Made by a program: the position numbers and the translations under genes. The notes under the pieces are model-generated. The model saw nothing but the letters and a program-made list of their open reading frames with translations. It was not told where the DNA came from and searched no databases. A stretch of DNA of 36,978 nucleotides, taken from Chara braunii. Taxonomy: Eukaryota; Streptophyta; Charophyceae; Charales; Characeae. Each line of letters begins with the position of its first letter. Within the stretch, counting starts at the first letter, position 1. Location: NCBI GenBank assembly GCA_003427395.1, contig BFEA01000006.1, positions 5,246,864 to 5,283,841 on the forward strand. Reading direction: 5' to 3'. Below are positions 9,003 to 20,660 of this stretch, piece by piece.

Positions 9003-10660
9003 ACAAACACCGGCTTCTCGTTAGGTGTCCCTAGTTTCTACCCTATAAGCAGGGCCTAGACACATCTTTGGGCCTAGCACTATTAGTTACATCGTTGGAC
9101 TTTCATCAAAGAGATTCAGGGATCGAGACCAAGCGGTGACAACGTGGAAGCGGCACGAATGAATCGCAGGTTCCCCTTTGGGTTGGCTGTCGGTGGCGTC
9201 AGAACGGTGCTAGTGTTTTCGTTCTTCTCATGCGTCATATTCTGATGATTAAAAGTTCCTAAATAATTCTTTTACTTTCTGTCGTATTATTATTTGGCTT
9301 CGATGCTCCTTGANTCGGGCGCGGCGTTGGATTTGGAGGTCGCCGCGATAGTCGAGGGCCTTGAGCGCGTGCCTTTTTCTCGTTGACCTATGGGTTCCTT
9401 ACGTGTTCGAGAAGCTGGTGAAGGACCTTGGTCCCACTGCCTTGAGACGCGGGCCTGAGGGAGTCTACGTGCATGCGGGCCGGCGGGTGATTAGCTCACG
9501 AGTCGGAAGGGACCTGAAAGGCGGGGACTATTTGCGAAAGCGCCGTCTATTCCGTGTAGCCTTCCGTAGGAGGTTTTGAGTGCGAGCATACCCGCCGGAA
9601 TCCGAAGAAAATTGGACTGGGCTTGGGCGGAGTGGCCCAAGGCACCAGGTAGGAGGCCGCGGGGCTGCAGCGGATGAACGTATGGAACCCGGTCCACTTC
9701 GGTCTTCAAAGTTCTCATTTCGAATATTGCTTACTGCCGACAAAAGTCGTACCTAGATCAAGTCGGTTCAGCTTTTGGTACCCCTGGGCCGCGGTCCGAT
9801 GTTGGTCCTTCGGGGCGTCTGTTAAAAAAATAGGACATTACCAAGGAGATTAAGCGGGTGCCGCCTGAGCAGAGTAAGCGAGGGCGGTACATGATACTGC
9901 AGGTGGGTAATACCGGCCAGGAGTCAGTCAGTAGCATCAGGATCAAGCTTCTTCGATGGGTCGATCGTTGTACCTCCCCTTCGGTCCCCTCCCCCTATGA
10001 ACATCAGCGGTCTCTGCTTAGTGGCGCTCAAGGGGATTGTCGGCCACTGCGCTAGTAGCAGCAGGCTAAGCGAGGCAACGCAGTGACGGTGCTAAGGTAG
10101 AGAAGCGGGCGCGAACGGGGCGGAGTGGCGAACGGGCTGGCGGACGACTGCCCGACGCAGAGCAAAGGCAGTGATACGGGGTTGAACTCGGATGGGAAGT
10201 TGCACTAGGTGCGCACGAGGTAAAGGTGAAGTCGGAGATGGCGGAAGTGAGAGGGACGAACAAGCCGCAGTGGGAGATACGGAGCTTGTTCGTTTGGGGG
10301 TGGTTTTGGGTAGGAGAGGAGGCGATTCGAGGGTTTTGACCCCGGGCGAACGCGGTTCTGAGGTCAATTTAATCAGCCAAGTCAGTAGCTTAGGAGTTAG
10401 TAAGAGAAGGATGTGCGAGGAGATGGCGATGGAGTTAGAGGAGAAGAGGGGGAAAGAGGCTGTATGTTTCCGTTTCTTGATGAATTTCGGCGGAATAAAG
10501 GCCGAACCCATAGTTTTGGGGCGCGGCAAATCCGATGTCGAGGTCGGATTTTGAGTTGAACGGGTAGTTTTGGCGGCAAAAGAAAGTGAGTTGCGCGGAT
10601 TGGTAGTGAAAGCGGGCTATGAGAGAAATGAGGAAAGCGATCTCTCATCCGATCCTCCAT
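9003..10660. other. No gene recognised; purine-rich end
   Basis: Several open frames exist on both strands (for example 10192-10554 plus and 10529-10092 minus). They overlap each other, have biased composition and show no domain, so I do not call them. Position 9314 is N. The text near 9350-9375 (gtcgagggccttgagcgcgt) resembles 33823-33845, a small shared repeat. Confidence 0.4.
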
Positions 10661-10670
10661 GGACTTTTTG

Positions 10671-11120
10671 ACTTAGTAAAAATCTGGAAAGCCTCCTTTT
10701 CCAAAGGGAATGCTGCCTAAAGTTCTACTTCAAGGAGTTCAAGAATTGAACTTTGAGAAGTCAAAGTCACTTTAGATTCTGAACTTACCTTTGTATAAAT
10801 CTTGGATTAGCACTTTTCTAAAGGGAGTGCTGCCGAAATTTCTACAAATCTAAGGAGTTAGTTAAAATTTGCCTTAGTTGAACTCAGGTCTTGTTAGTTA
10901 AAATTTGCCTTAGTTGAACTCAAGTCTTGTTTCTGAGTCATATCTGACTTAGTAAAAATCTGGAAAGTCTCCTTTTCTAAAGGGAGTGTTCCCGAAATGT
11001 TTGCTAATTCAGGGAGTTAGACAAAATTCGAGTTTGTTTTATTTTCATATTTAAGTTAGTATAAATTCTGAGAAGGGATTTTTCCTACCGGAAGCGCTGC
11101 CGAAATTGTCGTAGTTCAAG
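10671..11120. repeat. Diverged tandem repeats, period about 110-160 bp
   Basis: A unit with 'taaaaatctggaaag', 'ctccttttctaaagggagtg', 'ctgccgaaat' and 'caaggagtt' recurs with substitutions starting near 10671, 10790, 10950 and 11060. It is non-coding and of unknown family. Confidence 0.65.
10860..10931. repeat. 36-bp tandem duplication
   Basis: Units at 10860-10895 and 10896-10931 differ by one base. It sits inside the older diverged array. Confidence 0.95.
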
Positions 11121-12150
11121 GAAGTTAGATTATATTTTGACAGATGGCAATTCTGACAATCCACCCTGAATAGGGGAAATGTTGTCATAGGTCTACCTTA
11201 CGTTGGGTATTGGCTTAGAGGTAGACCTAGGCTTAGCTTGTAAAAGGACCTTGGGTGAGAATGTGTTATGGAGCTTTATTCTCCATGCACTTATGAGTTT
11301 AGCTTGGGTATTGGCATGTCTTGTGATTCAGGTCCTCTTGATCGATTGATTTAGGATTTGGGCTAGATTCAACTTGATCCTAGGAGGATCATCTTCTGTT
11401 ATCACTGATAACAGGTCCGTTGCCGATTCGTCGGTTTACGACTAAACTCCAATCTACTCTTGCCACTCAACCTAAAGACTTTAGCCTTGTGATTTAAATT
11501 GTTTTGTTGTGTTTTCGCCCGAACTTTATTTAAATGGCCATTTAAGAAAAGTACTGAGTATTTTATTTCGAGGAGTTGCACAAGAGTGAGGCTTGCATGG
11601 CTAAAGCGAGGGGTGTGAGTGCAGAGAATGGTTGAAGTTGACCCGTGTAGTGCATGGACTTTTGGTTGAACCTTTGATGTGATTGCAGGTATGTTTGGTG
11701 GTTTGGACTTTGGATTTGACTGCCTGCGATCATATACATATATATGGCTGAGAGGAGTCCCACTGTAATTGTGAGAAGTTATCGTCACATATTTATAACC
11801 CTCTCTATATATGTAAATACCTATGCTTTTGAGTGTTCGCGCGGCCTACTATGACCGTGCGTATGGGTTGAACAGATTACGCGTTTAAGAAAAGAGGGAG
11901 ATCCTCTTTTATCCTTTTGCTTTTTAGAGTTTTTATGGTTGGACGTTGTAGTCCGTGGCAGCCGTCAAAGTCAAACCCTTTGATTTCTCGCAAGGCCGTG
12001 GATGATGGAGTTGGTCTTCGGGGCGATGAGAGACGATTGTCACTACAGGTATGAACCTGTGTACCACCCACTCTCCACAGGGTGCAGAAGAGGGTGTGGT
12101 TCTCAACCGCACTTGGCGGTTGTCCAACGTCGAGAGATCAATCCCTCAAG
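11121..12150. other. No gene recognised
   Basis: There are short open frames on the minus strand (11402-11788, 11877-12127) with no recognisable motif. I see no RNA gene or mobile element border here. Confidence 0.4.
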
Positions 12151-12154
12151 GCGC

Positions 12155-12178
12155 GTGTCGGCCGACACTTAAGTGTCG
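12155..12178. repeat. Two overlapping perfect palindromes
   Basis: GTGTCGGCCGACAC (12155-12168) and CGACACTTAAGTGTCG (12163-12178) share one arm, giving an alternating GTGTC-GACAC-GTGTC arrangement. Either hairpin can form, but not both. Confidence 0.7.
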
Positions 12179-12359
12179 AACGAGACCCTCGAAATTAACG
12201 AAGACCACATGAGTATGGGTACTACATAGTACACCATCATTGCTACTGCTTGCATATGCTTGCATTGCGAATCGATATGAGTTAGCCCTGCGTCCGCGCG
12301 GTTTTATACTAAGTCTCGCGAGCGACGCCTATCCGATTTCCGCATCGGACAGTTATGGG

Positions 12360-13282
12360 ATGACAACTAAGGGACTATGAGTGTTGTCGCGTTGTTTGTT
12401 CTATGTCGTTCTGTATATGTGTGGGTGTGTGTGTGTGTGTTTATTTTTATGTTTTTTAGAGTAGTGTATGCGTGGTGTGTGGGTTGCGTCTTAGTCGACC
12501 AACGACGAGTCGCGCTTGGAACCTCAGCCCCCCAAGGCGTCGGTTCACGTCCGGGTCCGATAGAGGCGTAAAACCTCGCGTACCCCCTATATGCTATAGC
12601 GAACGAAAAACGCCCTTGGCTGGTCCACCTCTGCGATTGCAATTCTCCTCTGGAACATGGGGTGGTACACAGGTTCCCTTTTGTTCGTTTGTTTCGTTTC
12701 TTTTTTTTTTTGTCGTTTTGCCAGTTTTCTTTTGTTCGTTTCTTTCCTTTTCTTTCTTTTTTCTGTCGTTTTGCAGGTTTGCTTTTGTCCTGCCCGTTGT
12801 TTTCGTTTTGGTCTGAGGGCCTTGGTGCACTACTTTCCAAATGTGCAAATGAGACTGAATCCACTGCTAGAACACGAAGAAATACATTGCTATCTTTTTT
12901 GTCTTTTGTGCACGTGGAGAGTACCAAGCGTTTGCTCCGCAGCTCTCCAGATGTTCGAAAATGAGACTGGATCCTCAAGCAGAAAATGACAAGATGCACC
13001 GGTTTTCCTTTTTTTTGTCGTTTTGCAGGCCCTGCATCGGAAAACTTCGTTTTGCTTTAGAATGGCTCCTGCGCAAGGATCACATTTGCAAATCGAGGGG
13101 GAAAAAAACTACTTCAACAAAAGAAAAAACTTCTTTTTCTTTTGGGTCTGTCGCAGACGTCGCACAACTGCGAGTTCGCGCACAGCACCTGCGGCCCGCG
13201 TGTTGCTTTTTCGTGTCCGAAAAAGGTGGTGGGGACAAATGGGATGAGCGGGAGGGGGGAGATGGGAGGGTGAGGACCAGGG

Positions 13283-13355
<73 letters not shown>

Positions 13356-13754
13356 GCAGAGAGTCCCCCGTAACTCAAGTACAAGGTCCCTAAACCCGCA
13401 CGTAGCTGCCCTCGGCGGCAGATTCGTTCGCTTTGGCAGCGAACCCCTAGATGAATCAGTGGAAGACGACGAAACAGTCTGGCACAATCATACTTTTTTT
13501 TTTTTTTTTTACTACTACTATGACCCGTTCGTCCGAAACGAACGAGTGCTCTGTGCTCCAACGGCTGGCACCAAGAAAAAAAAAAGAAAAGAAATAAAAA
13601 GAAAAAATCTAAACAAAATCTAAACAAAAAGAAGGCAAAATCTAAAAGAAAATCTAAAATGAAATCTAAAAAAAAAGAAAAGGAACAAACGAAAACGAAA
13701 CAACTTACCTCCTATAGAAAACGGTCGCCCGTTTTCTTCGGGCGCTGTCACGTG
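12360..13754. other. Low-complexity region, no gene
   Basis: It contains a TG run (12420-12440), T-rich text in which TGTCGTTTTGC recurs at about 12711, 12765 and 13016, a long CT/CA microsatellite, a 17-T run (13494-13510), and A-rich text with repeated AAAATCTAAA (13604-13672). A block around 'aaatgagactgaatcc' occurs twice, near 12847 and 12958. Long open frames here, including one of 220 codons at 12961-13623, translate to Ser-Leu and Thr-His repeats from the microsatellite and are not genes. Confidence 0.6.
13286..13352. repeat. Compound (CT)n(CA)n microsatellite
   Basis: CT units run from 13286 to 13322, then CA units to 13352. Confidence 0.95.
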
Positions 13755-14730
13755 TGTAATGAACCCAGATCATGAACACATTTGTCAACAATGCAAGTCC
13801 AGAATATGAAGTCGCTGATAATTTCCAATACTCGAATAGTGTCCAGAAAGAAGGAGGTGAGATAACCATACACAAACGAAGAGGGAGGAGGGAGATGAGA
13901 CAAAGGACAGGAAGATACAAGGCGGACTCCTTCTCCGGGCTCCCTACACAATCGCCACCTCACAAAACCAGTAATCTGAACACATAGTCAAAGTCCTTCT
14001 ACTATGTGCCACATGGCACCTAGATCACAGGTACGCATCCAGAACCTCCACACAGTCCTGATCTCCTCCTGAAGTGACGAAGTCCTGATCTCTTCTTGAA
14101 GTGCCGAAGTGAAGAACAGCAGAGCCGGTCACAAAGATCCGGCTACATGACACGTGGCAGCAGCCACGTCATCAGCAACGCGTGGCAGCTGCCACGTCAA
14201 CATGCCTCGTAGACAGTAGCCAGCCAGTCACCATCCCAGCCAACAGCGCGTCGCCACAGTCTCACCAATGCCAGCACTATGCCAGCGTCCACCAACGTCG
14301 CAGCGTCAAGCCGGCGTCGCGTCGTCAACGCAAGATAGAATGAATCAATTTCAAAGCCAGGAAGTCAACTCTTATGTAGTGTTGACGCGGGGTCTGGACC
14401 CCGGATGCTATATTCCTCGGCCGTACAGATCTCAATGCGAATGAGGGCTCAGATTGACCTGAAACCAAATCCCTCCGGCCTGGATGTTGTCTAAGTACCT
14501 GCGCATAACAAGTGAGTGTATCCAACCCAGGGCCTGGGTGCGGTGGCTTTGACTCTACAGTTGACTTTGACTCTTGAATTTCCTGCGTCCAGCGTTCGGT
14601 CACACAGCCACACACGACAGACTCATGCCTGGGCGTGTCTTGGTCACACAGCCCAGCGCAGACCTTCTCAGGTTTGCGTGGCCTGGGCTGAGTTCTGGGT
14701 CCCAGGCTACTTCTGAACAAGGTTACTGCA
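13755..14730 (-). repeat. Family A 3' LTR (976 bp)
   Basis: Plus-strand borders are TGTAATGAAC... and ...GGTTACTGCA, the usual TG...CA ends. It aligns along its whole length with 20661-21652. The first 110 bp differ by about seven substitutions and one small indel, so the insertion is not recent. It carries two GCCACGTCA motifs (14163, 14191). Confidence 0.9.
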
Positions 14731-14765
14731 TTCCTGCCGGCCCATTTTTTAGTTCCACCGCAAAA
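14731..14765 (-). other. Polypurine-tract position (weak)
   Basis: Just upstream of the 3' LTR on the minus strand the text is partly purine-rich (AAAAAATGGGC, GGCAGGAA). This is where second-strand priming would start. The tract is interrupted, so the call rests mainly on position. Confidence 0.35.
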
Positions 14766-14770
14766 ATACT

Positions 14771-16363
14771 TTAAGACTTTAACTCTTGTTCATACGCAGC
14801 AACAACATCAGGAGCAGTTTCAAGAAGTTCTCTTTTACTAAACCATCTGTCCTCAAATGGTGCCTGAGACTTAAAACGTACCTTGAACTGCTTTTGAGGT
14901 CGTCCACGTGCTCATGTAGAAAAGTATCCATGTTCTATGATTTGATCTACATCATATCTACCGTCCGTAGATGGTGGAATCATAGAGGGTCTATTCGGAA
15001 ACTCTGTTCCTTCTACGTAGGGCAACAGTTGGGACGCATGAAAGACATGATAGGTTCTAAGATGAGGGGGGATATCAACTCCATAAGACGGTCCCTCTGC
15101 ATCTCCAATTACCTTGAGAACTTCCCAGGGTCCAAAATAGACGAGTAGCAATTTCTGGGAGACATCATATTCTAGTGAAAACTCTTTAGATTTTACCCAA
15201 ACCAGATCACCTTCTTTGAATGTAGACGGTCGACGGTGCTTGTTGGTTTGCTTAATCATTCGTAGTTGAGCTTTCCTTATATTATCTTTAACTTTCTGGA
15301 CGTCTTTTTGAAACAGGATTGCATATTCTCGAGTCCCTGGGAGCAACCTAAGAAACTGGTCCCGGTTCAATACATCAACGGGACATTTAGGCTTCCACCC
15401 TTTGTGAAGTGCATTTGGGATTCGTCCAGAAGATGTGTGGACACTATTGTTATATGCACTTGCAATCTTGGGTAAGTTCTCGTCCCAATCAATCTGATCG
15501 GGTCTAATATACATACGCAAAAGTTGTTGGCATAGACGGTAGTCTGGCCATTCGTTTCGGGATGTCTCCCGGACGACATGGTCAACCGTGTGCCATAAGC
15601 TTCCATCAACTTTTGCCATGGCATACTTGTGAACCGTACATCACGATCAGACACAATGGATAGAGGAAAACCATACTCAGTTACCCATTTCATCTGAAAC
15701 TTTTGGATCACAAGTTCGGTCCTTGCTTCATCCGGTAAGGGAATAAACATGGCATATTTAGAGAAGCGATCAACAATCACCGTCACTTGACTATTACCGT
15801 TGCGACTCTTCACCAGACTCATGAAGTCCATAGAGATAGACTCACCTGGTTCGCTTCAATGGCTTCAGAAGTCCCAGAGATTTCTCATGCGATGGTTTGT
15901 TCCTCTGACATACCAGACAGGTACGAACATACGTTAGTACATCTTCTTTTAGTCCCTTCCAGTCAAAACGTTCTCTGACTTCAGCGTAGGTTTTCTTGAA
16001 ACCAAAATGTCCCTTAGTGTCATGACATTCCCCAATTACTATACTTTTAATCTCTTCTTTATGAGGAATAAACAACCGTTGCTCAGTTTGGTCCATCAAG
16101 AACACCAATCCATTAGACATTCGATAGTTGGGTAGTTGGGAAGGGTCACGTGCAAGGATATCTATAATCGGCTTCCAAATAGGGTCAGTACTATATCCTT
16201 GGCGAATTCGATCTTTCAGGTCATTCCCAACATCCAAATAAGGGACAATTGCGCCAAAGAAGTCGTTGCGTCGGGACAAAGCATCTGCAACTACATTTGA
16301 CTTACCTTTTATAGTTTTGAGATCGAAGTCAAAGGTGTCAATGAAGGCAGACCATCTTACCAA
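14771..16363 (-). pseudogene. Family A integrase and chromodomain-like tail
   Basis: This part starts with the last RNase H segment (KGKSNVVADALSRR), then the integrase zinc site with both histidines (CHDTKGH) and both cysteines (CLVCQ). After a frameshift near 15840 the core follows with VSDRDVRF. Another shift falls right at the GQT that precedes the catalytic Glu, near 15540, so the DD35E site is split. The C-terminal part (YFGPWEVL, VFHASQLLP) continues to a TGA at 14912-14914. The same frame reopens beyond it through a VRFK...EDRWF tail to a stop at 14771-14773. The tail has the aromatic pattern of a degenerate chromodomain, which in chromoviruses directs insertion to heterochromatin. 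Confidence 0.85.
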
Positions 16364-17220
16364 CTTGTCAGAGAGTTTTGGTTGTGTCTTTATCCACTGC
16401 AGAGTAGAGTGGTCTGAGTACAGTGAAATGCCTCCCTAGCAAGTAGTGTCTCCATCTTTCCAACGCGCAGACTAAGGCATACAATTATCGTTCGTAAGTT
16501 GAATTGGCAACCTTTTCCGTCGGCAATCGTGCGGACATAAACTCGATGGGCCTATAGCCCTTGCCGTCATCTTGTTGGAGTAGAGCGCCAATTCCATACT
16601 GACTTGCGCCAGTTGTAACAATGAAAGGCAAAGAAGGATCAGCACTCTTAAGGACAGGGTAGTGAGTTAAAGCATACTTCAATTTCCGAAAGGAAGACTC
16701 ACAATCCTTATCCTACAACCAAATGGTTCCTTTCTTTAGCAATCTTCGCATTGGTGCAGCAATCATGGAGAAGTTTCTTACAAACTTCCTCTAGTAACTG
16801 GCTAAACCAAGGAAAAATCGCAATTCAGTTATAGTCCTAGGTTGTGGCCAATCTCTAATTGCTGAAAAATTTTTTTTTCTTCCGGCCTTAGACCTTCTTC
16901 GTTTACTTTGTGTCCTAAGAACAATACCTCAGACTTAGCAAACTCAGATTTCTTTGGATTGATCTTGAAATTGCCCTCACACAATTTCCCCACCACCAGG
17001 CGGAGGTGCTTCTCATGATCTTTAGTGTCTTACTGTACACTAGAATATCATCGAGATAGACGATGACGAACTTGTCTAACCACTGACGAAAAAGTTCGTT
17101 CATGGACCTTTGAAAGGTCGCAGGGGCATTAGTCAGTCCGAAAGGCATTACCATAAACTCGTGATGGTCATACCTAGTTCGAAACGCAGTCTTATGTTGA
17201 TCTGTAGGCTCCACCTCGAT
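16364..17220 (-). pseudogene. Family A RT C-terminal half and RNase H, broken
   Basis: Continues RT past the stop at 17221. [13 protein letters not shown] and the catalytic YLDD are intact in the frame 17214-16915. A single-base shift follows directly after SKTLK. Downstream, RNase H (16682-16485) reads TTGASQYG where the first catalytic Asp of the usual TDAS is replaced by Gly. At the place of the second catalytic residue, within ER-x-LYAL, there is a stop. The third (SDHST) lies in another frame. The RNase H copy is therefore dead. Confidence 0.85.
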
Positions 17221-18501
17221 CTAGTGGTACCCAGACTTCAAATCAATCTTACTGAAATACTTACAGCCCTGCAACTGATCAAGTAAATCGTCAATACGTG
17301 GTAAGGGTTCGACATTTTTGACAGTGACGACATTCAACCCTCTATAGTCAATACAAAGACGCAACTCACCTTCCTTTTTGGGCACAAACAAAACAGGAGC
17401 ACCATAAGGAGAGGAGCTATGGCGAATCCATCCCTTTTCAGTTAATTCCTGCAGTTGTTTCCTTAATTCTTCAAGTTCCTTAGGAGACATTCTATAAATA
17501 GGACCCTTGGGAATCTTACTGCTTAGAATAATCTCAATAGTGTGCTTAATAGCACGCTCAGTTGTTCCAGTTGGTTCAATTGATAGATCTTTATACTCAT
17601 CCAAGAGTTTCTTAATCGAGGGGGGATAGGAAGTAGAAGACTCACCAACTTGCTTCACTAAGACCATCATTACTTCCTGTTCCAACTTGTTCTTTGAAAC
17701 CATGGATCGAAATGTTGGGTAACTCATACAACAAAAAGACAGAGTAGAGTCAGCACCAAACTTATGAAATAATTTTATTGGTTTCAATATTGCCAGTGCA
17801 TCCCTCAGTTGCACTACCTTTTCCTTGAACTTAATTTCTGGGTTGGCTTCCTCGTGCCAATCCATTCCCAGAATCAAGTCAAAAGGTAACTTTTGTTCTA
17901 CCAGAAAGGAAACCTCGTGTAATATCTTCTCTCCTTCCTTGGTTCCAAATAAGCACTTAACATGATCAACATATCGTGAGACAGTAATCGTGCTTCTGTC
18001 AGCCAGAATAGACGTGATAGGTTTAGATAGATTCTTTACCTTCATTCCGAGATGCAATTTGTGGATCGCATTCTCGAAAATGTAGGATCGCGTAGATCCT
18101 GAGTCTAGCAGTGCACCTACACGTGTGCGTGCAATTTCTACATCCGCGAGTAGGAGTTCACCCTTAGACTTTGCTTTCTGAGCCCACGAGCTTCGTAGGG
18201 CCAGCAACTCGTTACCAAGCTCGTCAAGAGAGTCATCCAAAGAGACAGTACATAAGACAGGTTCAGGGTGTTCCGGATGACGGGCCGAAGAAGAACCATC
18301 CTCTGCCATGCGAGTCAAAAGATTGGAAGGGATCATGGGCGCCTTACCTTGTTCTTGATCCAAACCTTTAGACTCGGTAGGAGCAGATGCTACTCCTACT
18401 GGCTGCTCGCTTTTGGGTAACGAATCTGTGGACACCAGGCTATCACATGCCCTGCAAGTCCACACTTCAGGCACTGTGCATTGTTCATTCGTTCCTGCCA
18501 C
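17221..18501 (-). pseudogene. Family A protease and RT N-terminal half
   Basis: An open frame of 426 codons. The aspartic protease shows [11 protein letters not shown] with the catalytic DSG, then [12 protein letters not shown]. The RT follows with the fingers motif [23 protein letters not shown] and KIDLKSGYH, and ends at TAG (17221-17223), where a conserved Gln is expected. The first part overlaps gag by 106 bp and lies in the -1 frame relative to it. There is no ATG at its left end, so translation would depend on frameshifting from gag or on an original single frame. Confidence 0.9.
18377..18417 (-). promoter_or_regulatory. Putative -1 ribosomal frameshift signal at gag/pol
   Basis: On the minus strand CCCAAAA (18417-18411) sits exactly in X_XXY_YYZ phase with gag codons (C CCA AAA). 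After an 11-nt spacer follows a hairpin, GTAGGAGTAG-CAT-CTGCTCCTAC (18399-18377), with 10 bp including one G-U pair. The gag TAG stop is at 18398-18396, inside the stem. A -1 slip enters the protease-RT frame with no intervening stop. This is the architecture used by many retroviruses; the alternative is a chance motif beside an indel. Confidence 0.45.
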
Positions 18502-19775
18502 AATTCGTGTGTGATTCCCATCTTTTCCCAGGGCTTTCCGACCGCAATTCCGGGATGCTCAGGGAATGAGCGTGGTTTCTTCTTCTTAATTTCATTTACT
18601 TGTGGCCCTCCCTTGTTGACCACAACAGCAGTGACCATAACTGCTTGGTTCATCGTACCAGACCACTCCCCAATGTCCTCGAACCCTGCGGCATTAGCCT
18701 CAGCCAATACCCATTCTTTTGCTTCCCCACCCAAACATGAAGTAGAAAACACAACCTGAGAATCAGCCTCGACAAGGGACGTCTTACAGTACGTCTGTAT
18801 CTCGGCAATCCATAGCAACAAATTTTCATCTTTTTTGTTGCAGAACGTGAAAGGCATTTTCATTTGCACTTTCTCCTTCTTCTTGGGTTTTTCAGGCTCC
18901 GCGGTTTTCTTACCTTTAGGAGAACTCGGAGGTGTAGAGTTAAGAGGAGTGAAAGGAGGGGAAGAAGGAGGAGTATTCGGTTCCCCCCCGTTAGACGATT
19001 TCCCCTCTTCAATCTTTTCTTTCGGAACGGCAGACTTCATAGCATCACTCATTAATTTCGGTTTCTTTTCTTTCTTGCCTTCCTCTTCATCCTCTTCTTT
19101 TGTTACCAGAGTCTTCCCTTTTACAATGTTTGTAACGGTTCTCAGTCCGACAGGAATCTCATCTAACTGGCTCTGTTGTCGTTCAATTTTTTCTTCGAGG
19201 AAAGAGAGGTAAGTCATGATGTGATATAAAGTCTGTGTCATATCTCCTTCTTCCTTAACATCTGTTCCCATAACCTGTCTGATTTTTTTAACCTTCTGTT
19301 CCCCTCTTGATTCATGTTCTCTTCTCCGGACTAACTCTTCTTTCTTCTTCTCTTCAGCAGCCAATGTATCTCGTAGTTGCTGAATGTTCGCATCAATAGT
19401 CGCCTCGGTTACTTCGGGTCTAACTTCCCCTTTCCTTGTCATTTCCACTACAGATTCCAACTGTTTGATTGCGAACTGATCCAGTGTCTGACAGCACTGG
19501 CCTATCATTTTCGTGACTTCAATCCCCGCAGCCGCGACCTCCGCGCCCGCAACTGCTTGCTTTAGACAACCCTCTACCGTCTGCAAGTCAAACAGATTGC
19601 GGACGTGATTTTCGGCGTCCGGTCCAGACGGACGCAGATCTTTCAACAGCTGGTTCCATAGTGCTAGAAGTTCTTGCTTTCTTTCCTCTGCCTGTCTCCG
19701 AGTCTTTGGGTCTGAGGTTCCCTCACCCGAGAATAGAGCCATAGGAAAGAGAAGCAAGAGCATCTTCCAAATGCC
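18396..19775 (-). CDS. Family A gag polyprotein
   Basis: The open frame runs from 19811; the first ATG-like starts are near 19781 (MFGIWKMLL) and 19742 (MALFSGEG). The N-terminal 250 residues are helical and charged (coiled-coil-like), followed by an acid/Lys stretch and a Pro/Ser/Thr linker (TPPSSPP). A short capsid-like piece follows, with [17 protein letters not shown] and [12 protein letters not shown]. The end carries a CCHC zinc knuckle, [14 protein letters not shown] (CX2CX4HX4C), which in this family binds packaged RNA. Compared with family B gag, the second half of the capsid-like domain seems missing between EWSGT and MNQAV. The frame is open from end to end. Confidence 0.85.
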   Translation of the reverse strand, partial: GIWKMLLLLFPMALFSGEGTSDPKTRRQAEERKQELLALWNQLLKDLRPSGPDAENHVRNLFDLQTVEGCLKQAVAGAEVAAAGIEVTKMIGQCCQTLDQFAIKQLESVVEMTRKGEVRPEVTEATIDANIQQLRDTLAAEEKKKEELVRRREHESRGEQKVKKIRQVMGTDVKEEGDMTQTLYHIMTYLSFLEEKIERQQSQLDEIPVGLRTVTNIVKGKTLVTKEEDEEEGKKEKKPKLMSDAMKSAVPKEKIEEGKSSNGGEPNTPPSSPPFTPLNSTPPSSPKGKKTAEPEKPKKKEKVQMKMPFTFCNKKDENLLLWIAEIQTYCKTSLVEADSQVVFSTSCLGGEAKEWVLAEANAAGFEDIGEWSGTMNQAVMVTAVVVNKGGPQVNEIKKKKPRSFPEHPGIAVGKPWEKMGITHELWQERMNNAQCLKCGLAGHVIAWCPQIRYPKASSQ

Positions 19776-19811
19776 AAACATTATGGAAATAAGAGTGGAG
19801 AAGATATTCAC

Positions 19812-20640
19812 AACGAAAACACATTAAAAAAAATAAAAGAAATAATAACAGAGAACAAATTTACTTTTTTAATTGCTGTTCTTTCCTTGTCTGTGTGATG
19901 ACGTCCAATGTACATGTACTACGTCAGGCCTGTGTGATCAGACACAACACACAAGTAAGTACGCAGCTCCACACACAGCCACGACAGGTAAGTATGCCAA
20001 CAACAACACAAAACAGCTCGTTAGCACTCCTTATCAATTCGCTGTGTCTTCTGAGTGTAAGTGCGATGATGCACTCTTCCGGACAGCTAGCACTACAACT
20101 GTATAATCAACTTTGTAAGCCGTACCGCCGTAGTCTTCAGAGTGCCCTTCTTACTTAGCAGCAATCCTGCCTGCCACGTGTCACCCCTGGAGTGAAACAC
20201 AACAAGTTGCTCTCTGCCACATCAGCAACCAAAAACTGTTTCCTGCAAGGCCACGTCATCTTCTGCAATGGACCCTGTCACGCGCCAGCAGCACAGAACG
20301 TGCCCTGTCAACAATCAACAACAAAGTCCCTGGACGTGGCACAACATATGCCACGTCAGCATCGCGATCCAGGCTGAACGGAGGTATCTCCAATTGCGAT
20401 CCCTACTGCCACGTCAACAACCAGGTAGGGTCTTCTCGCCGTACTTCGTCAGTATCCCCGGTGTTGCCTTCTTGCCAATGAAGACAGAGTCACGTCAGCA
20501 TTCCCGAAGATGTCTTCTCGCCAATCTGTGCCACGTCAGATATCTCGTCATGTCTCCAACCATGTCATCACCTACTGTATATGTGTGTGCACCACACTTA
20601 CCTGTGCGCCACCTGGCGCCTGTCACCACCGTGTTCAAGA
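19812..20640 (-). mobile_element. Family A 5' leader with repeated ACGT-core motifs
   Basis: Non-coding region between PBS and gag. On the element's sense strand the 9-mer TGACGTGGC occurs at 20258-20250, 20358-20350, 20416-20408 and 20538-20530, with variants at 20489, 20332 and 20173. ACGT-core motifs of this type are bZIP-type binding sites in plants. Such a leader also normally holds packaging signals, which I cannot recognise. Confidence 0.6.
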
Positions 20641-20657
20641 GATCTGCTCCGGTACCA
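20641..20657 (-). other. Primer binding site, family A
   Basis: On the minus strand, 3 nt inside the 5' LTR, the sequence is TGGTACCGGAGCAGATC. It starts with TGG, complementary to tRNA CCA, and resembles the plant initiator tRNA-Met primer site TGGTATCAGAGC with two differences. Confidence 0.75.
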
Positions 20658-20660
20658 ATT

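Noticed and set aside
10092-10554. Open frames of 120 and 145 codons on opposite strands
   Set aside because: They overlap each other, have biased composition and show no motif. Neither has support over the other.
12961-13623. 220-codon open frame on the plus strand
   Set aside because: Its length comes from microsatellite and A-rich low-complexity DNA (Ser-Leu, Thr-His, Phe-Tyr and Lys runs). No domain is present, and open frames on the other strand overlap it.
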